Positions 1 through 10,079 of a DNA stretch of 64,000 bases are shown in pieces. Under the pieces are notes generated by a model. That model ran no database searches, had not been told where the DNA came from, and worked only from the letters and a program-made list of their open reading frames with translations. Origin of the DNA: Ryuthela nishihirai (Eukaryota; Arthropoda; Arachnida; Araneae; Heptathelidae); assembly GCA_038380435.1 (NCBI GenBank), contig JAWZYU010000034.1:37138901-37202900 (forward strand). The letters are read 5' to 3'. Position numbers and translations under genes: made by a program. Position 1 is the first letter of the stretch; each line of letters opens with the position of its first letter.

Positions 1-602
1 GTCTTGGAACCACTTGTGTGGAAATTCAATAGCTTTCAGTTATTGAAATTTTGCAATCAGATTTCATAGCAATATCTTTATTTTAATATTTTCTGTATTT
101 TTAATAATTTAAATTTTTAGAACCACATATATATTACGTAAAACAAAAATTATTACACTTTGCTGCATGAAATATAAATGTGTGCATTTTGATTCAGATG
201 TTATGTTCATTTTATACCTATACTAAACACCTATACAACACATTTATGAATTAATCATATTATATAAATTTCATTTCTTCGAGGACTTAGGAAAGGCTTT
301 GAGAAAATGAGTTCTTGCCCAGAAATAGCAAGAAAAGGAACTTTTAGTAGGGAATACAAAGCTGATTGTTCGCGATTCTTTATTTGTTCAAGGCTAAAGA
401 GAAATTCTGGATGTTCCTTTAAATTGCTGTATATCAAATATCCCGATATATTTAAAAAAATATTTTGCAGATGCTTCCCTGTGTATGGGAAAGTCATACT
501 CTGCACACCTTTCTAATATAAAATAAAATATCTGACATTAAACATCAAATGCTACTTTTTAAATCACTTGAATTAACAGAAAGAACATACTAGGTGATCT
601 TG
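1..602. other. No feature seen
   Basis: A+T-rich sequence. Short open frames at 255-516 on both strands overlap each other and show no family resemblance. The missing upstream TTLL exon was not recognised here. Confidence 0.6.
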
Positions 603-735
603 ATGGGAGGCTTCTATCTTTCTTAACAGTTATCCAGTGAGTCTCCTTCCCCCAACCTTCTCAGGGTCTTGTGATCTGGTCATTTAGCCCATTGTGTGCA
701 AAAAAAGTGCTGCTCAGAGGTAAAACAACCCAACC
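603..735 (+). mobile_element. SINE family 1, 3' fragment
   Basis: The 3' half of the family-1 SINE: GGGAGGCTTCTATCTTTCTT, then the CCTTCCCCCAACCTTCTC block, CATTTAGCCCATTGTGTGCA, and the AAACAACCCAACC tail. The tRNA head is absent. Diverged from the younger copies at 16.4 and 57.7 kb. The target-site duplication is not clear. Confidence 0.8.
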
Positions 736-778
736 TCTTTTAACAGTTTTATCCAGCCCCATATGAAAAAACAATATA

Positions 779-1389
779 CAGGGTGAATCTGAAAAAGTGG
801 GCAAAACTTTACTGGGTGGTAGAACGCAGCTATACGAGCAATATTCGTCATAGAATGTATGGTCGGAACTCAAGCGGTGGAAAGTTAAAAGGTAGTTTTC
901 CACTGTCACTTGTAAAGAATGAACACAAGAAGGAGAGGAGATACTTCAGAAAACATTTTATTAACAGGAATGTAATTGAGGTACATGCTCAAAGAAATTG
1001 CTCGAAAGAGCTGCCGCCAGCTGTAATGCCGGCTTCACACCTGTAGGATAGGGACCGACACACATTTGCGAAGACACCAGGCATTTCCCGAATATTGCCG
1101 GCAACAACAGCGATCCTGGCGACTAGATCCATATCGGTGCCTCATTTGCATTCCTGTCCGCCGTACCGTACACAAAGTGCTATTTCGTGGTTAGTATAAC
1201 CAGCCATCCTCTCGGCAATCCACGGTAGAAATGCCGTTGGGTGCGAGGACCGACCCTTTTATACCATTTCCAATGCCACCTAGGGGCTCGCCGTTTGCGT
1301 TCCGACCATACATTCTATGACGAATATTGCTCGTATAGCTGCGTTCTACCACCCTGTAAAGTTTTGCCCACTTTTTCAGATTCACCCTG
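779..1389 (-). mobile_element. DUF4817-type mariner deletion derivative
   Basis: 611 bp with terminal inverted repeats of about 95 bp (CAGGGTGAATCTGAAAAAGT at the left, its complement at the right) and flanking TA on both sides. On the minus strand it retains an ATG at 1207 encoding MAGYTNHEIALCVRYGGQEC then a stop. This is followed in the same frame by MDLVARIAVVAGNIREMPGV..CRSLSYRCEAGITAGGSSFEQFL ending at 989. The first piece resembles the N-terminus of DUF4817-type IS630/mariner transposases, and the second resembles the last 45 or so residues of the related element at 1408-2875. The middle, with all catalytic residues, is deleted. It is non-autonomous. Confidence 0.85.
989..1207 (-). pseudogene. 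Transposase N- and C-terminal remnants fused
   Basis: Remnant reading frame of the 779-1389 element. 21 residues from the N-terminus, one TGA, then about 49 residues of C-terminus follow in the same frame. The C-terminal part aligns by eye with the tail of the transposase at 1721-2662 (MDLVARL..A.TI.ETPGVF..V..S..RRC.A.I...G..FE.LL). No DDD motif remains. Confidence 0.75.
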
Positions 1390-1407
1390 TATATATATAT
1401 ATATATA

Positions 1408-2875
1408 CAGGGTGTCTCAAAAATATAGGTACAAACTTTTAGGGGAGGTAGATAACATCTAAAGGAATGATAATTGCATAGGAACCCATAAACGGAAACG
1501 TCACCATAAGTCAATAGGTGGCACTGTTCATCAGTGCGCTAGAGGGGAAATTTCGGATTTCCTCATTCGAGCGGTAGTCAGCTTATAAAGAGCATGCAAA
1601 GGTATTCGAACAGAGAGCTGACAGACATGCACTTAGTGTATGGAATAGCTGAGGGCAACGGACGAACCACTCAATGAATGTATCAAGAATGCTTCCCACA
1701 CAGATGTACCAGGCCACTGTTTGTTTGTGCTTGCACATCAAAATTTGTGCGATTATGGGTCATTAAGAGGTAGCAGAAGTGAGGGCAGGCCACGATCGAT
1801 GCATACTCCCACCATGGGAGAAAGTGTGTTGGATGCCATGGAGACTAATCTTAGTACCAGCACACATGCCATTGCCTCTGCCTTAGGAGTGTCTCGTTGC
1901 AGTGTACAGTGTGTTTTGCACAGCAAGGCCTTACACCCCTTTCATCTCCAAAGGGTTCAGTTACTTCTCCCCTCAGATCATCCTGCACGTGTGCATTTTG
2001 CGCAGTGGTATCTCCAAGAAAGTGCCCAAGGTGTGAATTTCCCAGCTTATGTTTCGTTTACTGATGAGGCCATTTTCACTCGGGATGGCGTATTCAATCG
2101 GCACAATGCGCATTTGTGGGCTCACGAGAACCCCCACAATGTGCACACCCAAGCAGCACAACATCGTTTCGCAGTAAATGTGTGGGCAGGTTTGGTCGGC
2201 GACTGCTTAGTCGGGCCATACCTTTTACCATCTCGCATGACTTCCGCAAAGTATCTGATCTTTCTGGAACAGGTTCTACCAGGCTTATTTGCCCATGTTC
2301 CAGCAAATGTGAGACGAAACATGTGGTTTCAACATGATGGTGCGCTTCCCCATTATGGAAGGTGTGTTCGTGCGCATTTGAACGTCTTTTGGGCAACAAT
2401 GGATTGGGCATGCTGGACCAGTTGCCTGGCCCCCACACTCACCTGATTTACGAGTGTTGATTTCTTTCTGTGGGGGCCCCTCAAAGTTACCGTGTATGAA
2501 TCGCCTGTGGAGTCTGACATGGATCTCGTGGCAAGGCTCGTCTGCGCTGCTGCTACTATCAAAGAAACTCCAGGTGTGTTCGACCATGTCCGGCAATCAA
2601 TGTTCCGTCGGTGTCGCGCATACATCGCGTCTCATGGTGGAGACTTCGAGCATCTGCTGTAACATTATGAAATGTATCATCTAGTATGCCATTTGTAATA
2701 ATTATGTCCAATAAATGTTTTCCCATTAATCACTGTCTTGTGTTCTTTCAGATCTTGTACCTTTGCTACTACTTTCCCATGACATTTCCGGTTATGGGTT
2801 CCTATGCAATTCTCATTCCTTTAGATGTTATCTACCTCCCCTAAAAGTTTGTACCTATATTTTTGAGACACCTTG
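1408..2875 (+). mobile_element. IS630/mariner-type element with long TIRs
   Basis: 1468 bp with TA on both sides. The TIRs are about 90 bp: CAGGGTGTCTCAAAAATATA.. at the left is mirrored by ..TGAGACACCTTG at the right, and the inner end GGAACCCATAA pairs with TTATGGGTTCC. It is inserted in the same TA microsatellite as the 779-1389 element, so the two sit back to back. It contains a degenerate transposase (1721-2662). Confidence 0.9.
1721..2662 (+). pseudogene. DUF4817-type mariner-like transposase (frameshifted)
   Basis: Longest open piece 1721-2446, with a frameshift near 2390 and another around 2450. It then continues as DFFLWGPLKVTVYESPVESD and a C-terminus ending FEHLL at about 2662. 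Catalytic landmarks visible: SFTDEAIFTRDG (first Asp), MWFQHDGALPH (second Asp), and SPDL..(V)DFFLWGPL (third Asp, in the shifted frame). The HLWAHENPH and RFAVNVWAGLVGDCLVGPYLLP blocks are typical of arthropod IS630/mariner-type transposases with an N-terminal DUF4817 helix-turn-helix. The upstream region around 1625-1700 contains a decayed MHLVYGIAEGNGRTT start of that domain. Not functional. Confidence 0.85.
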
Positions 2876-3234
2876 TATAATAAAATATATATTTATAATT
2901 AAATTGTGTTTCATCTGGCTCTGCGAAAGTGAATGATATTTTAATATGATGAAAGACAAAACTTAATAGCATCCTACAACTAACTACAATGTTATTGAAG
3001 CTGGATGTTTAGCAGCTCATTTCTGGGATCCACTGCCATCTTTCATGTATTGCTTTGACAAACCAACTTAGTTTTGATGATAAACTTTGTATTATTTAAT
3101 TTTTTTTATTTTTATTTTTTAACTATACATATAGGTAAAATGTAATGAACAAAGTTAAGGAAATTGTTTTCTCCTTGTTAGTGTCCACTTTCTACCAAGG
3201 TATAGGCATGGTTAGCACAGAAAATTTAAACTCG

Positions 3235-3305
3235 AGGTCAAGGTGGACTCAAACCTGCAAACATCAGACTATTAGTCTGGCACACTACCATCAGTGCCAG
3301 TTCCC
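3235..3305 (-). repeat. tRNA-like segment (antisense)
   Basis: On the minus strand: GGCACTGATGGTAGTGTGCC (A-box-like), AGACTAATAGTCT anticodon-arm-like, and GGTTTGAGTCC (B-box-like). The lack of a clean acceptor stem argues against a working tRNA. Probably the head of an old SINE. Confidence 0.4.
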
Positions 3306-3801
3306 TCCACTTTATGTCCTGTTTTATTTGACACCTCTAGGTGAAAAATTCGATTGCCATTTTTTCTGATGCAATTAAAATGCAAAACTTGAAAGGTGAT
3401 AAGCACACTCTTATCTAAACCTCAAATGTATGATTGGTTTTTATCTTGCCCTTCAAATTATTCATCTAGTGCTGCTTCATCACTCTGAAAAATTTCTTTT
3501 TTATCACTTTCACTGACATTGCTTCATGCTTCCTATGTTTCTATTGAGGTTAGACAGGGCCTTGCCTATGAAGTGCTTAGAGGTTCTTCTTAGAGAGGTT
3601 TTGTGTACCTATGAAATTGATTGGCCATGTATAAAGCTATTTATTCCATTCCTACTATGACAACTATTCTGCCCCCAATGTGCACAGTATTATTAACTTT
3701 GGGAAAATTAGTTGTCACTTTGCTTTCTTGCTTTACTTGACAAGTTGCCTATACCTTGATTATACATCAAAGTTTAAACATAGAGTAGCAGGTGGAAAAT
3801 A

Positions 3802-4440
3802 CAGTAACCCTCCATATATACTAGTTCCATTTGTGCAAATTTGAATCTACATGAACTATCTTTAAATGCCCTCTTTTTGTTTGTGAACCCAAATTTAAAT
3901 ATATGTGATTTTAAGCATCATGGTAAACATGTAGCTACTGCTATTATTATTAATAATGGGAAAGGAAAAATTACCTTCTTGAAACCTGGTAGAACAGGAA
4001 ACAAAAAACACTCTAAATGAGGGGAATGAAGAGGATGAGCTTGCACCTGTGAACTTGCTAACAATTCCTAACCTCCAGAAGATGCTAAATATGTTTGAAG
4101 ATAACATTGATTTTTTGCAGAACCTTGATGCCAGGTATGAACATGGATGAGAGAAATACCAATGATGCAGTAGCCCATATAACCTTATTTTGGCTTAGAT
4201 TAGGAATAATCCTCCACAGCCAACACTTATGCAGTTCTTCAGTCCATCCAGCAATATTTCTCAGCCAGGAACTTCAGGCACAGCATGCCCTTCAGAGATG
4301 GATAGCATTGAATCTGACTCAGAATGTGAATAAGTCTATGTGATTATTTTGTGAAATTCTTTAAAATTTTTCAATTTCCATTGTATGAACCTTTTACGAA
4401 AATGTAATAAACTCATTTCTTGTAAACCTTTGTTTTTTTT
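3802..4440 (+). mobile_element. Tigger/pogo-like relic
   Basis: Begins with TA/CAGTAACCCTCCATATATAC, a Tigger-like terminal repeat. It contains a short reading-frame remnant at 4027-4333 and then an A+T-rich tail with AATAAA-like sequences near 4407. The right terminal repeat was not found, so the end is approximate. Most of the transposase is deleted. Confidence 0.45.
4027..4333 (+). pseudogene. Possible Tigger-like transposase C-terminus
   Basis: Two frame pieces: EEDELAPVNLLTIPNLQKML..NIDFLQNLDARYEHG (4027-4149) and, after a shift, RNTNDAVAHIT and IRNNPPQPTLMQFFSPSS..ESDSECE followed by TAA at 4331. Acidic, Ser-rich tails of this kind are common at the end of pogo/Tigger or CENP-B-like transposases, and the flanking Tigger-type terminal repeat at 3802 agrees. 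The family identification is from pattern memory only. Confidence 0.4.
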
Positions 4441-4483
4441 ATCGCTTTTTTGCATTACTTTACATAATTTACATAAAATTGAA

Positions 4484-5380
4484 GAGATTTTTTCCAACAT
4501 ATCTATTCATATATTAAGGAAGATATCACTCTGAATTTAACGTAAATCAATTTTAGAGGAAAAAATTGTCTTGAGCCAAGTGGGATATGAACCCACGACC
4601 TCCTGATAACATGTCAGGTGCTCTGGACCACTGAGCTACCATCTACGAATTAAGATCTCAAATTGATGCTATGAACTTTCTATCAATTGTACACAATTCT
4701 CCATGTCTCATGAAGGTATTATTGTTTCAGTTGCTCTCGCCTCAAGTAACAATGAGAAGCATGTCATGAAGATGACAAGCATATTCTTTGTATGCAATTG
4801 TTTAGATTGAAGAGGTTTTTTCCGACATATTTATTTATATATTATGGAAGATAGTCTGAATTTAACGTCAATCAATTTTAGAGGAAAAATTGTTTTAAGC
4901 CGGGTGGGATATGAATGGCGGCCAGTAGACAGAGCACCTAACATTTTATCAGTAGGTCATGGATTTGTATCCCAGCAGGCTCAAGAAACTTTTTCATCTA
5001 AAATTGTTCAAAATTAAATTCAGAGTGATATCTTTCTTAATATATGAATAAATACATCGGAAAAAAATCTCTTCAATCAAAACAATTGTATACTCAGAAT
5101 ATGCTTGCCATCTTCATGACATGCTTGTCATTGTTACTTGAGGCGGAGAGCAGCTGGAACAATACCTTCATGAGACATGGAGAATTGTGTACTGCTGTTA
5201 TAAAGTTTGTAGCATCTCAGAGGAGATCTTGAACGGTGGCCGGTAGCTCAGTGGTTCAGAGCACCTGACATGCTATCAAGAGGTCATGGGTTTGTATTCC
5301 ACCTGGTGAAGACAATTTTTTCTCTAAAACTGATTGATGTTAAATTTAGAATGATATCTTCCTTAATTTACATAAATAAT
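4484..5380. repeat. Palindromic element carrying three tRNA-like cassettes
   Basis: A large imperfect inverted repeat centred near 4930. Left arm 4484-4925 (AGAGATTTTTTCCAACATAT.., a minus-sense tRNA-like block at 4573-4648, CTCAAGTAACAATGAGAAGC..). Right arm 4935-5380 (..AATGACAAGCATGTCATGAA in inverse, then a plus-sense tRNA-like block at 5241-5312). The central part holds a third, partly degraded tRNA-like block (4915-4982) and a second direct copy of the TTTTTTCCRACATAT motif at 4815. The tRNA-like blocks share TAGCTCAGTGGTTCAGAGC (A box) and GGTTTGTATTCC (B box). It behaves like a foldback or MITE with tRNA-derived cargo; no transposase is present. Confidence 0.7.
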
Positions 5381-5754
5381 TAGTTTACTAAAAAAGTATG
5401 TAGATGTAATTGCAAATGATCCCGAACCTAACCCATTATTTCCTATTGTTTCTTAAGCTTCATTTGCATAAATTTAATGTGCGTGAGGTTTCTGGAGAAT
5501 GAAATAATCATGTATAGGAGTATCGAGTGTATATGGTAAGTTGCCTCATAAATCCCATGGTGTTCACTATTTGGATTAGGCTGCCTCCATGCCTTGCATA
5601 CTCACTTAGCAGGCCTTGAGTTTAGCAGAAATAAGAAACATATTGTAATTTAAAAAGCACTATCTTCATAGAGATTTTGTAAGGAGCCCCAAACAAAAAA
5701 TATACATTACATTTCTTATAGTGGTACAAGAATTTTATAGAGATTGCCAATAAT

Positions 5755-6121
5755 AGTAGAGATGGGGGTGACTCAGTTAGTAGCTCATCAGGCTTGCAAT
5801 CCGCAGTACCACATTCGACAAAAAGTGCTTTGTCTCTGCAAAACTCCCAACCCTGTCCATGTTTAGTAGGGGATACCAATGGGCTTGAAAAGGCCACTGT
5901 CTGTCCGATGGGATGTTAAGCCCTGGTTCTGTGTGCAGGAGAGTCATACCATATGCTCGTTAAAGAACATGCTGGATGGCTTTAATGGGAGGCTACCATC
6001 TGTCAACAACTGTTCCAGTGGGTCCCCTCCCCCAACCTTCTCTGAGCCTTTGCAGTCCTTGTGACCTGGTCATTTAACCCATTGTGTGAAAAAAGGTGCC
6101 ACTCAGGGATAAAACAACCAA
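5755..6121 (+). mobile_element. SINE family 1, old full-length copy
   Basis: Contains the whole family layout in diverged form: a tRNA-like head (GGGGGTGACTCAGTTAGTAGC), ATGGGATGTTAAGCCCTGG, GTTAAAGAACATGCTGGATG, the CCCCTCCCCCAACCTTCTC block, and the tail AAACAACCAA. A short CCAATAA repeat at 5747 and 6122 may be the target-site duplication. Short open frames here are by-products of the SINE. Confidence 0.85.
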
Positions 6122-6519
6122 CCAATAAGAGTATATATCATCATTTTTCTCTTTTGCAAATATTTGAATCCATGTGTATTTTTGTGTAATTTTCTGGGTA
6201 GACTATTAATGAACTAATTTTTGTTTAAAAGAAATTTGCCTCAGAAGTTTATCATCCCAAAATAATTTAGATCAGTGTTTCTCTGCTGATATGTTGTCAC
6301 TGATTTAAAATTATTTGCTTAAAACTGAATAAGGTCATATCTGAAAGTTACCAATTATTAGACCTTTCATTGGCTTCAAATGCTAACCTTATCTGGTGTG
6401 CTCACTGTACAGCATATGGCAATAAAAAAATGAACCAGGCAAGATCTATCAATAGTAAAGGCACAGAGTACCTCTAAGCTTAGAATTCAGGAAAAAAAAT
6501 TTTGCAAAAAAAAAAAAGT

Positions 6520-6665
6520 AGTTTCACCCTGAGTGGGACACGAACCCACATCTCCTGAAAACATGTCAGGTGTTTGGTTCCATTGATAGTTTAGTGATTA
6601 TAACATCTGACACATTTTCAGGATATTTGGTTTCAAGTCCCACTCAGGGAAAAACTCATTTTTTC
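6520..6665. repeat. Head-to-head tRNA-like palindrome
   Basis: The left half is a minus-sense tRNA-like block (CCCTGAGTGGGACACGAACC..CATGTCAGGTG). The right half is a plus-sense tRNA-like block (TAGTTTAGTGATTATAACAT..GGTTTCAAGTCCCACTCAGG). They are arranged as an inverted repeat with A-rich/T-rich flanks (GCAAAAAAAA.. and ..TTTTTTCAGCAAAA). Same architecture as the 4484-5380 element. Confidence 0.65.
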
Positions 6666-6679
6666 AGCAAAAATATTTC

Positions 6680-7576
6680 AGACAAGATATATTGAAGTTT
6701 GGATTTTAACTTGAAGCTAATGGAATTGTTTATTCATAAAAAGCTAAAACATTCCATCAGCTTCTAAGTAGTTAACATTTAAACAATAAAATAGCAATAT
6801 TAGTAATTATGTTTTGCATTTTATTTCCTTAACTTATAATTCAGCACACCATATATTGAGAAGTAATTGATTTGGCCCCCTATATGGTTTGAGTTTGAGA
6901 CTCCTACTGTAAACTAAAGACTGGTCTACACTACAAGCATTCCAAGACCACAGGCACCTCTTTCTGTATTTAAAATTTTTTAAAAAGTAATAAACACAAG
7001 ATCTGAAGAGGTTAAAGTTATGCTAGAGAGTTAATCATTCTTAGTATTTCATATGGTAAGAACAGCTAACCTGTCCTAGTAATCCAAGAAGTGCCGAGCA
7101 ACAAAAGTTTTGATCCTATATTGCTTTCTGTAGTTACTTATACTTAAATTGTCAGTGTTTATGAAAATTGCAAAAGCTGACTGTTGATCAGTGATCTGTT
7201 GGCAAACTGTAGGATATATATATATGCTAGCATGTTTAGCATTACAAGTACTCATAGGAATTAACATGATTTAGTTAAAGTCACTGTGAAAGCTGATGAT
7301 TAAATATCTTGATAGCATCTATGAAAATATGAAGTACATTTCTGAATAAAAAATGTAATATTTAGTTTCTTGAAATATTAGATGCCATGACTCTTTGAGT
7401 TCTAGTTTTTTTTTTATAAAGCACCAAAAAAAGTACCTAATGTTAAGAAAAATCCGGTGTTTTATAAGATTTTCTAAACAAATGAAAGTTGGTATTTTTA
7501 ATGATTTCAGAGTAAAAGAATTTAGTATAAAAAATTTTAATAATATGTAGATACTTTCAATAGTTTATTGTTACAG
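6680..7576. other. Upstream intron flank, nothing recognised
   Basis: A+T-rich sequence ending in the polypyrimidine tract and acceptor of the exon at 7577. A short imperfect hairpin (GAAGCTAATGGAATTG / CATTCCATCAGCTTC) lies at 6711-6762. Confidence 0.55.
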
Positions 7577-7735
7577 CCTGAGACAGGTTATTTAGATCAT
7601 GTGATGTCAGTGTTTGAGAAAATAGGATACAAAATTGTAATTGGTAATGGCTCTCACTGGGATGTTTTATGGTCACACAGTTATCCTTTTCTTGTTTTTG
7701 CTGAAGAAATGGCTCATTTGAAACAACATCAAAAG
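7577..7735 (+). CDS. TTLL15-like, visible exon 1
   Basis: 159 bp, 53 codons, phase 0 at both ends. The acceptor is ttgttacag and the donor is AAAAG/gtatgt. It encodes PETGYLDHVMSVFEKIGYKI, then a GSHWDVLWSHSYPF segment and EEMAHLKQHQK. These match the start of the TTLL catalytic region, where a GYLKHV-like helix and a WDVLW strand precede the NHFPG motif. Phase 0 entry implies that at least one coding exon lies upstream; I searched 1-7576 by eye and did not find it. Confidence 0.87.
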
Positions 7736-8059
7736 GTATGTTGCAGTTTTATTTTCATAACTTTTGAATTGTTATGTATCTGTATATTAATTTACACAAT
7801 AGAGTATGCATTATTCATCTGTCATGTATTATCATCAATGTCATATTTTAGCTCTCTCTCTATTTACTATCTAAGCCTTATGCACTTGACATCTTTTATG
7901 TAATTTCTCATTTTTTGCAACCTATTTTTACTTTGTGCATATTCTTGGTTTTTATGTTTGTCTTTAATATATTGCCTTTTTCTTTTATCATTGTTTTATA
8001 TTGTATTTTATGGAGTTCTGTACATCTGTTACTGTGAATTTATAGAAGAAATAATGTCA

Positions 8060-9600
8060 ATTGTAAAATTTTTAAATTGTAACAATGGGGATAATAATAG
8101 TTCTGGTAAAAGCCTAAGGAGCAACAATTTTATTGTAAAAAACTTCAAAATTTCAGTCAGCCATGTGACAACACTCCCAGTTCTAAGCATTTCAGTAGTA
8201 ATTTCATCACCCCCCATAGATTTATGTAGTTTTAATTTAAAGATAGCCAAAATATCTTGAGATTGTGCTATAGGGCCAATATTAAAGCCTGTAATAATGC
8301 ATCTATCCTCATTATAAATAATTCAAGTAGAACTAACCACATTATTTAGAACATCTCTGAAATATTTGGAACATCTGGCCATAACAGAATCCTAACCTTC
8401 AATAGCTTTGCCATGTGTATCCCTCAATCCCTTTGTGCCAGTAAGTTAACATTTTGTGTGGGAAGAAACAATCTAGTACAGCTTTGTGCTGTCTAGATGT
8501 TCCTCTGCTTTTTCAACCAAGCTTTCAAGCAAAAGTTCTTATCAGTCGTCAGCTGATCACTTACATGTTTATTAAGCTCCCTGTAATTTTGTCTGTTAAG
8601 ATCAGTAGAGTGTTGAATCAGTTTATCCCAGTAATTCGTTCTTTCAGAAATAAGTTGCATAGCCTTATCACTAAAATGATTCTGTGCCCTATGCTATATT
8701 TTATCCAGATGAGTACTCTTAGATTTCAGTTTGGGAAAAGTCTGCTTAAAATGGTCCTGTTCTTCCTCAACTTCAGTAGTATGCACACCACAATTGTCAT
8801 AATGGCTAAGTAACCTATTATGATAAGCTTTGGCTATATCTGAGTCTCTAATATTTAAAGGTAGTTCTTTTAACCTTAACACAGTATTTCTTAAGCTTCA
8901 GTTGCAAGTCACATTTAACAATGACTTAGACCCAATTCCAGCTCCCCTATATGCCCAGGTATTCCTAACAGAACTTTTTCTAATTAGCCCATATTCTGTT
9001 TATTAATGTTTAATCAACCATATTCTTATGCAACTCATCTAGGGAACCCATGTGTATTTTTAAATGTCTCAGTGTTTGTAAGTAAGTGTTAGTTTTTCTC
9101 TGATCATAAAATTTACTTATCTATAGGAGGTTTTCCCCATTACCCATGCAACTAGTAATAACAAAAGGATCTATCACTCTTGCCCAAAGGTCAGAGTCAA
9201 TGCCAACTTTAGCATTAAAGTCACCTAGAACAAGGATAATATCTCCTTCCTGAAGTTGTCTGTAAAATCTTTCTCATCCTCATTGGCATCCTCGGTGGGG
9301 GCATAACAACAGATAACAATCAAGTCTTTAATCCTCATTTTAAATTTAGCAGGAAGAAACTTTTTGTTAATGGAGTCATAGACTAGAATAGCATTACTGC
9401 TGAGAAGCCAACAGAGGTTATCTGCCCTCCTTCCCTGAAAACAGAAATTTAAGATTATTCTTAGGAATCTAACCTTTACCTGTTCTCTGACCTTTACCTG
9501 TCCATCTGACCTCTTGCTAGCCATGAATGTCTATGTTATAGTGCTAGAATTTTTGCGTGAAGACATCAAGAGAATAATCTCTATGCAGAGTTCTTAGTTG
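8060..9600 (-). mobile_element. RTE-like LINE fragment (antisense)
   Basis: Decayed copy of the LINE at 20.3-23.7 kb, in reverse orientation. Read on the minus strand it gives, in order: the SKRSDGQVKV..(endonuclease start) and ICCYAPTEDANEDEKDFTDN block (9225-9524), the RDSDIAKAYHNRLLSHYDN linker (8694-8882), and the KLKLHKSMGGDEITTEMLRT start of the reverse transcriptase (about 8100-8250). Sequence equivalent to the catalytic YVDD half is missing. Many stops and frameshifts. Confidence 0.82.
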
Positions 9601-9637
9601 TTATCTAAATGTTTAGTGTTATTATCCCATAGAAAGC

Positions 9638-10067
9638 AGGGGCGGGGGTGGCTCAGTCGGTAGCGCGCCAGGCTCGTAATCTGTAGTTCCCAGGTTCGAA
9701 TCCCAGCTGGGTCAGCATTGAGATTTATCTCCGCAAAATTCCCCGCCCTGCCCACGGTCAGTAGGCGACACCGATGGACTTGGAAAGGCCGCCGTCCGTC
9801 GGATGGGATGTTAAGCCGTGGCCCCGTGTGCGGGAGAGCCATACCCTGTGCACGTTAAAGAACACGCTGGATGGCCTTGACGGGAGTCAAGGCCATCCAG
9901 CGTGTTCTTTAACTGTGCTGTTTGGAGACATCTGTCTCCCAACAGCTGTTCCAGTGGGTCCCCTCCCCCAACCTTCTCTGAGCCTTCGGGGTCCATGTGA
10001 CCTGGCCATTTAGCCCATGGTGTGCAAAAAAGTGCCACTCAGAGGTAAAACAACCCAAACAACCCAA
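9638..10067 (+). mobile_element. SINE family 1, full length, with internal inverted duplication
   Basis: Full-length copy with a tRNA-derived head at 9638-9715 (TGGCTCAGTCGGTAGCGC A box, GGTTCGAATCCC B box, an anticodon-loop-like CTCGTAA). A body and the AAACAACCCAACCC tail follow. A perfect 12-bp target-site duplication CCCATAGAAAGC flanks it (9626-9637 and 10068-10079). Unlike other copies it has an extra inverted copy of its own sequence: 9854-9881 is repeated in reverse complement at 9886-9913 with a 4-base loop. Confidence 0.95.
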
Positions 10068-10079
10068 CCCATAGAAAGC

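Noticed and set aside
3145..3369. 74-codon frame with a hydrophobic start as the missing TTLL N-terminal exon
   Set aside because: No TTLL likeness after the hydrophobic stretch, and it overlaps a tRNA-like SINE remnant.
5241..5312. Possible functional tRNA gene (also 6591-6655, 15183-15262, 54790-54870)
   Set aside because: A- and B-box-like motifs are present, but acceptor stems do not pair well and each lies in a repeated palindrome or SINE-like context.
7568..7903. 111-codon open frame starting before the exon
   Set aside because: TTLL likeness stops exactly at the AAAAG/gtatgt donor (7735); beyond that it is hydrophobic, low-complexity intron translation.
8454..8813. 119-codon plus-strand frame
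   Set aside because: Overlaps the antisense RTE-like LINE; the minus strand gives the LINE linker motif.
9594..10038. Open frames of 75-99 codons on both strands in the SINE (same at 16335-16764, 57744-58110, 63494-63880)
   Set aside because: The same peptides recur wherever family-1 SINEs occur; they are conserved repeat sequence, not genes.
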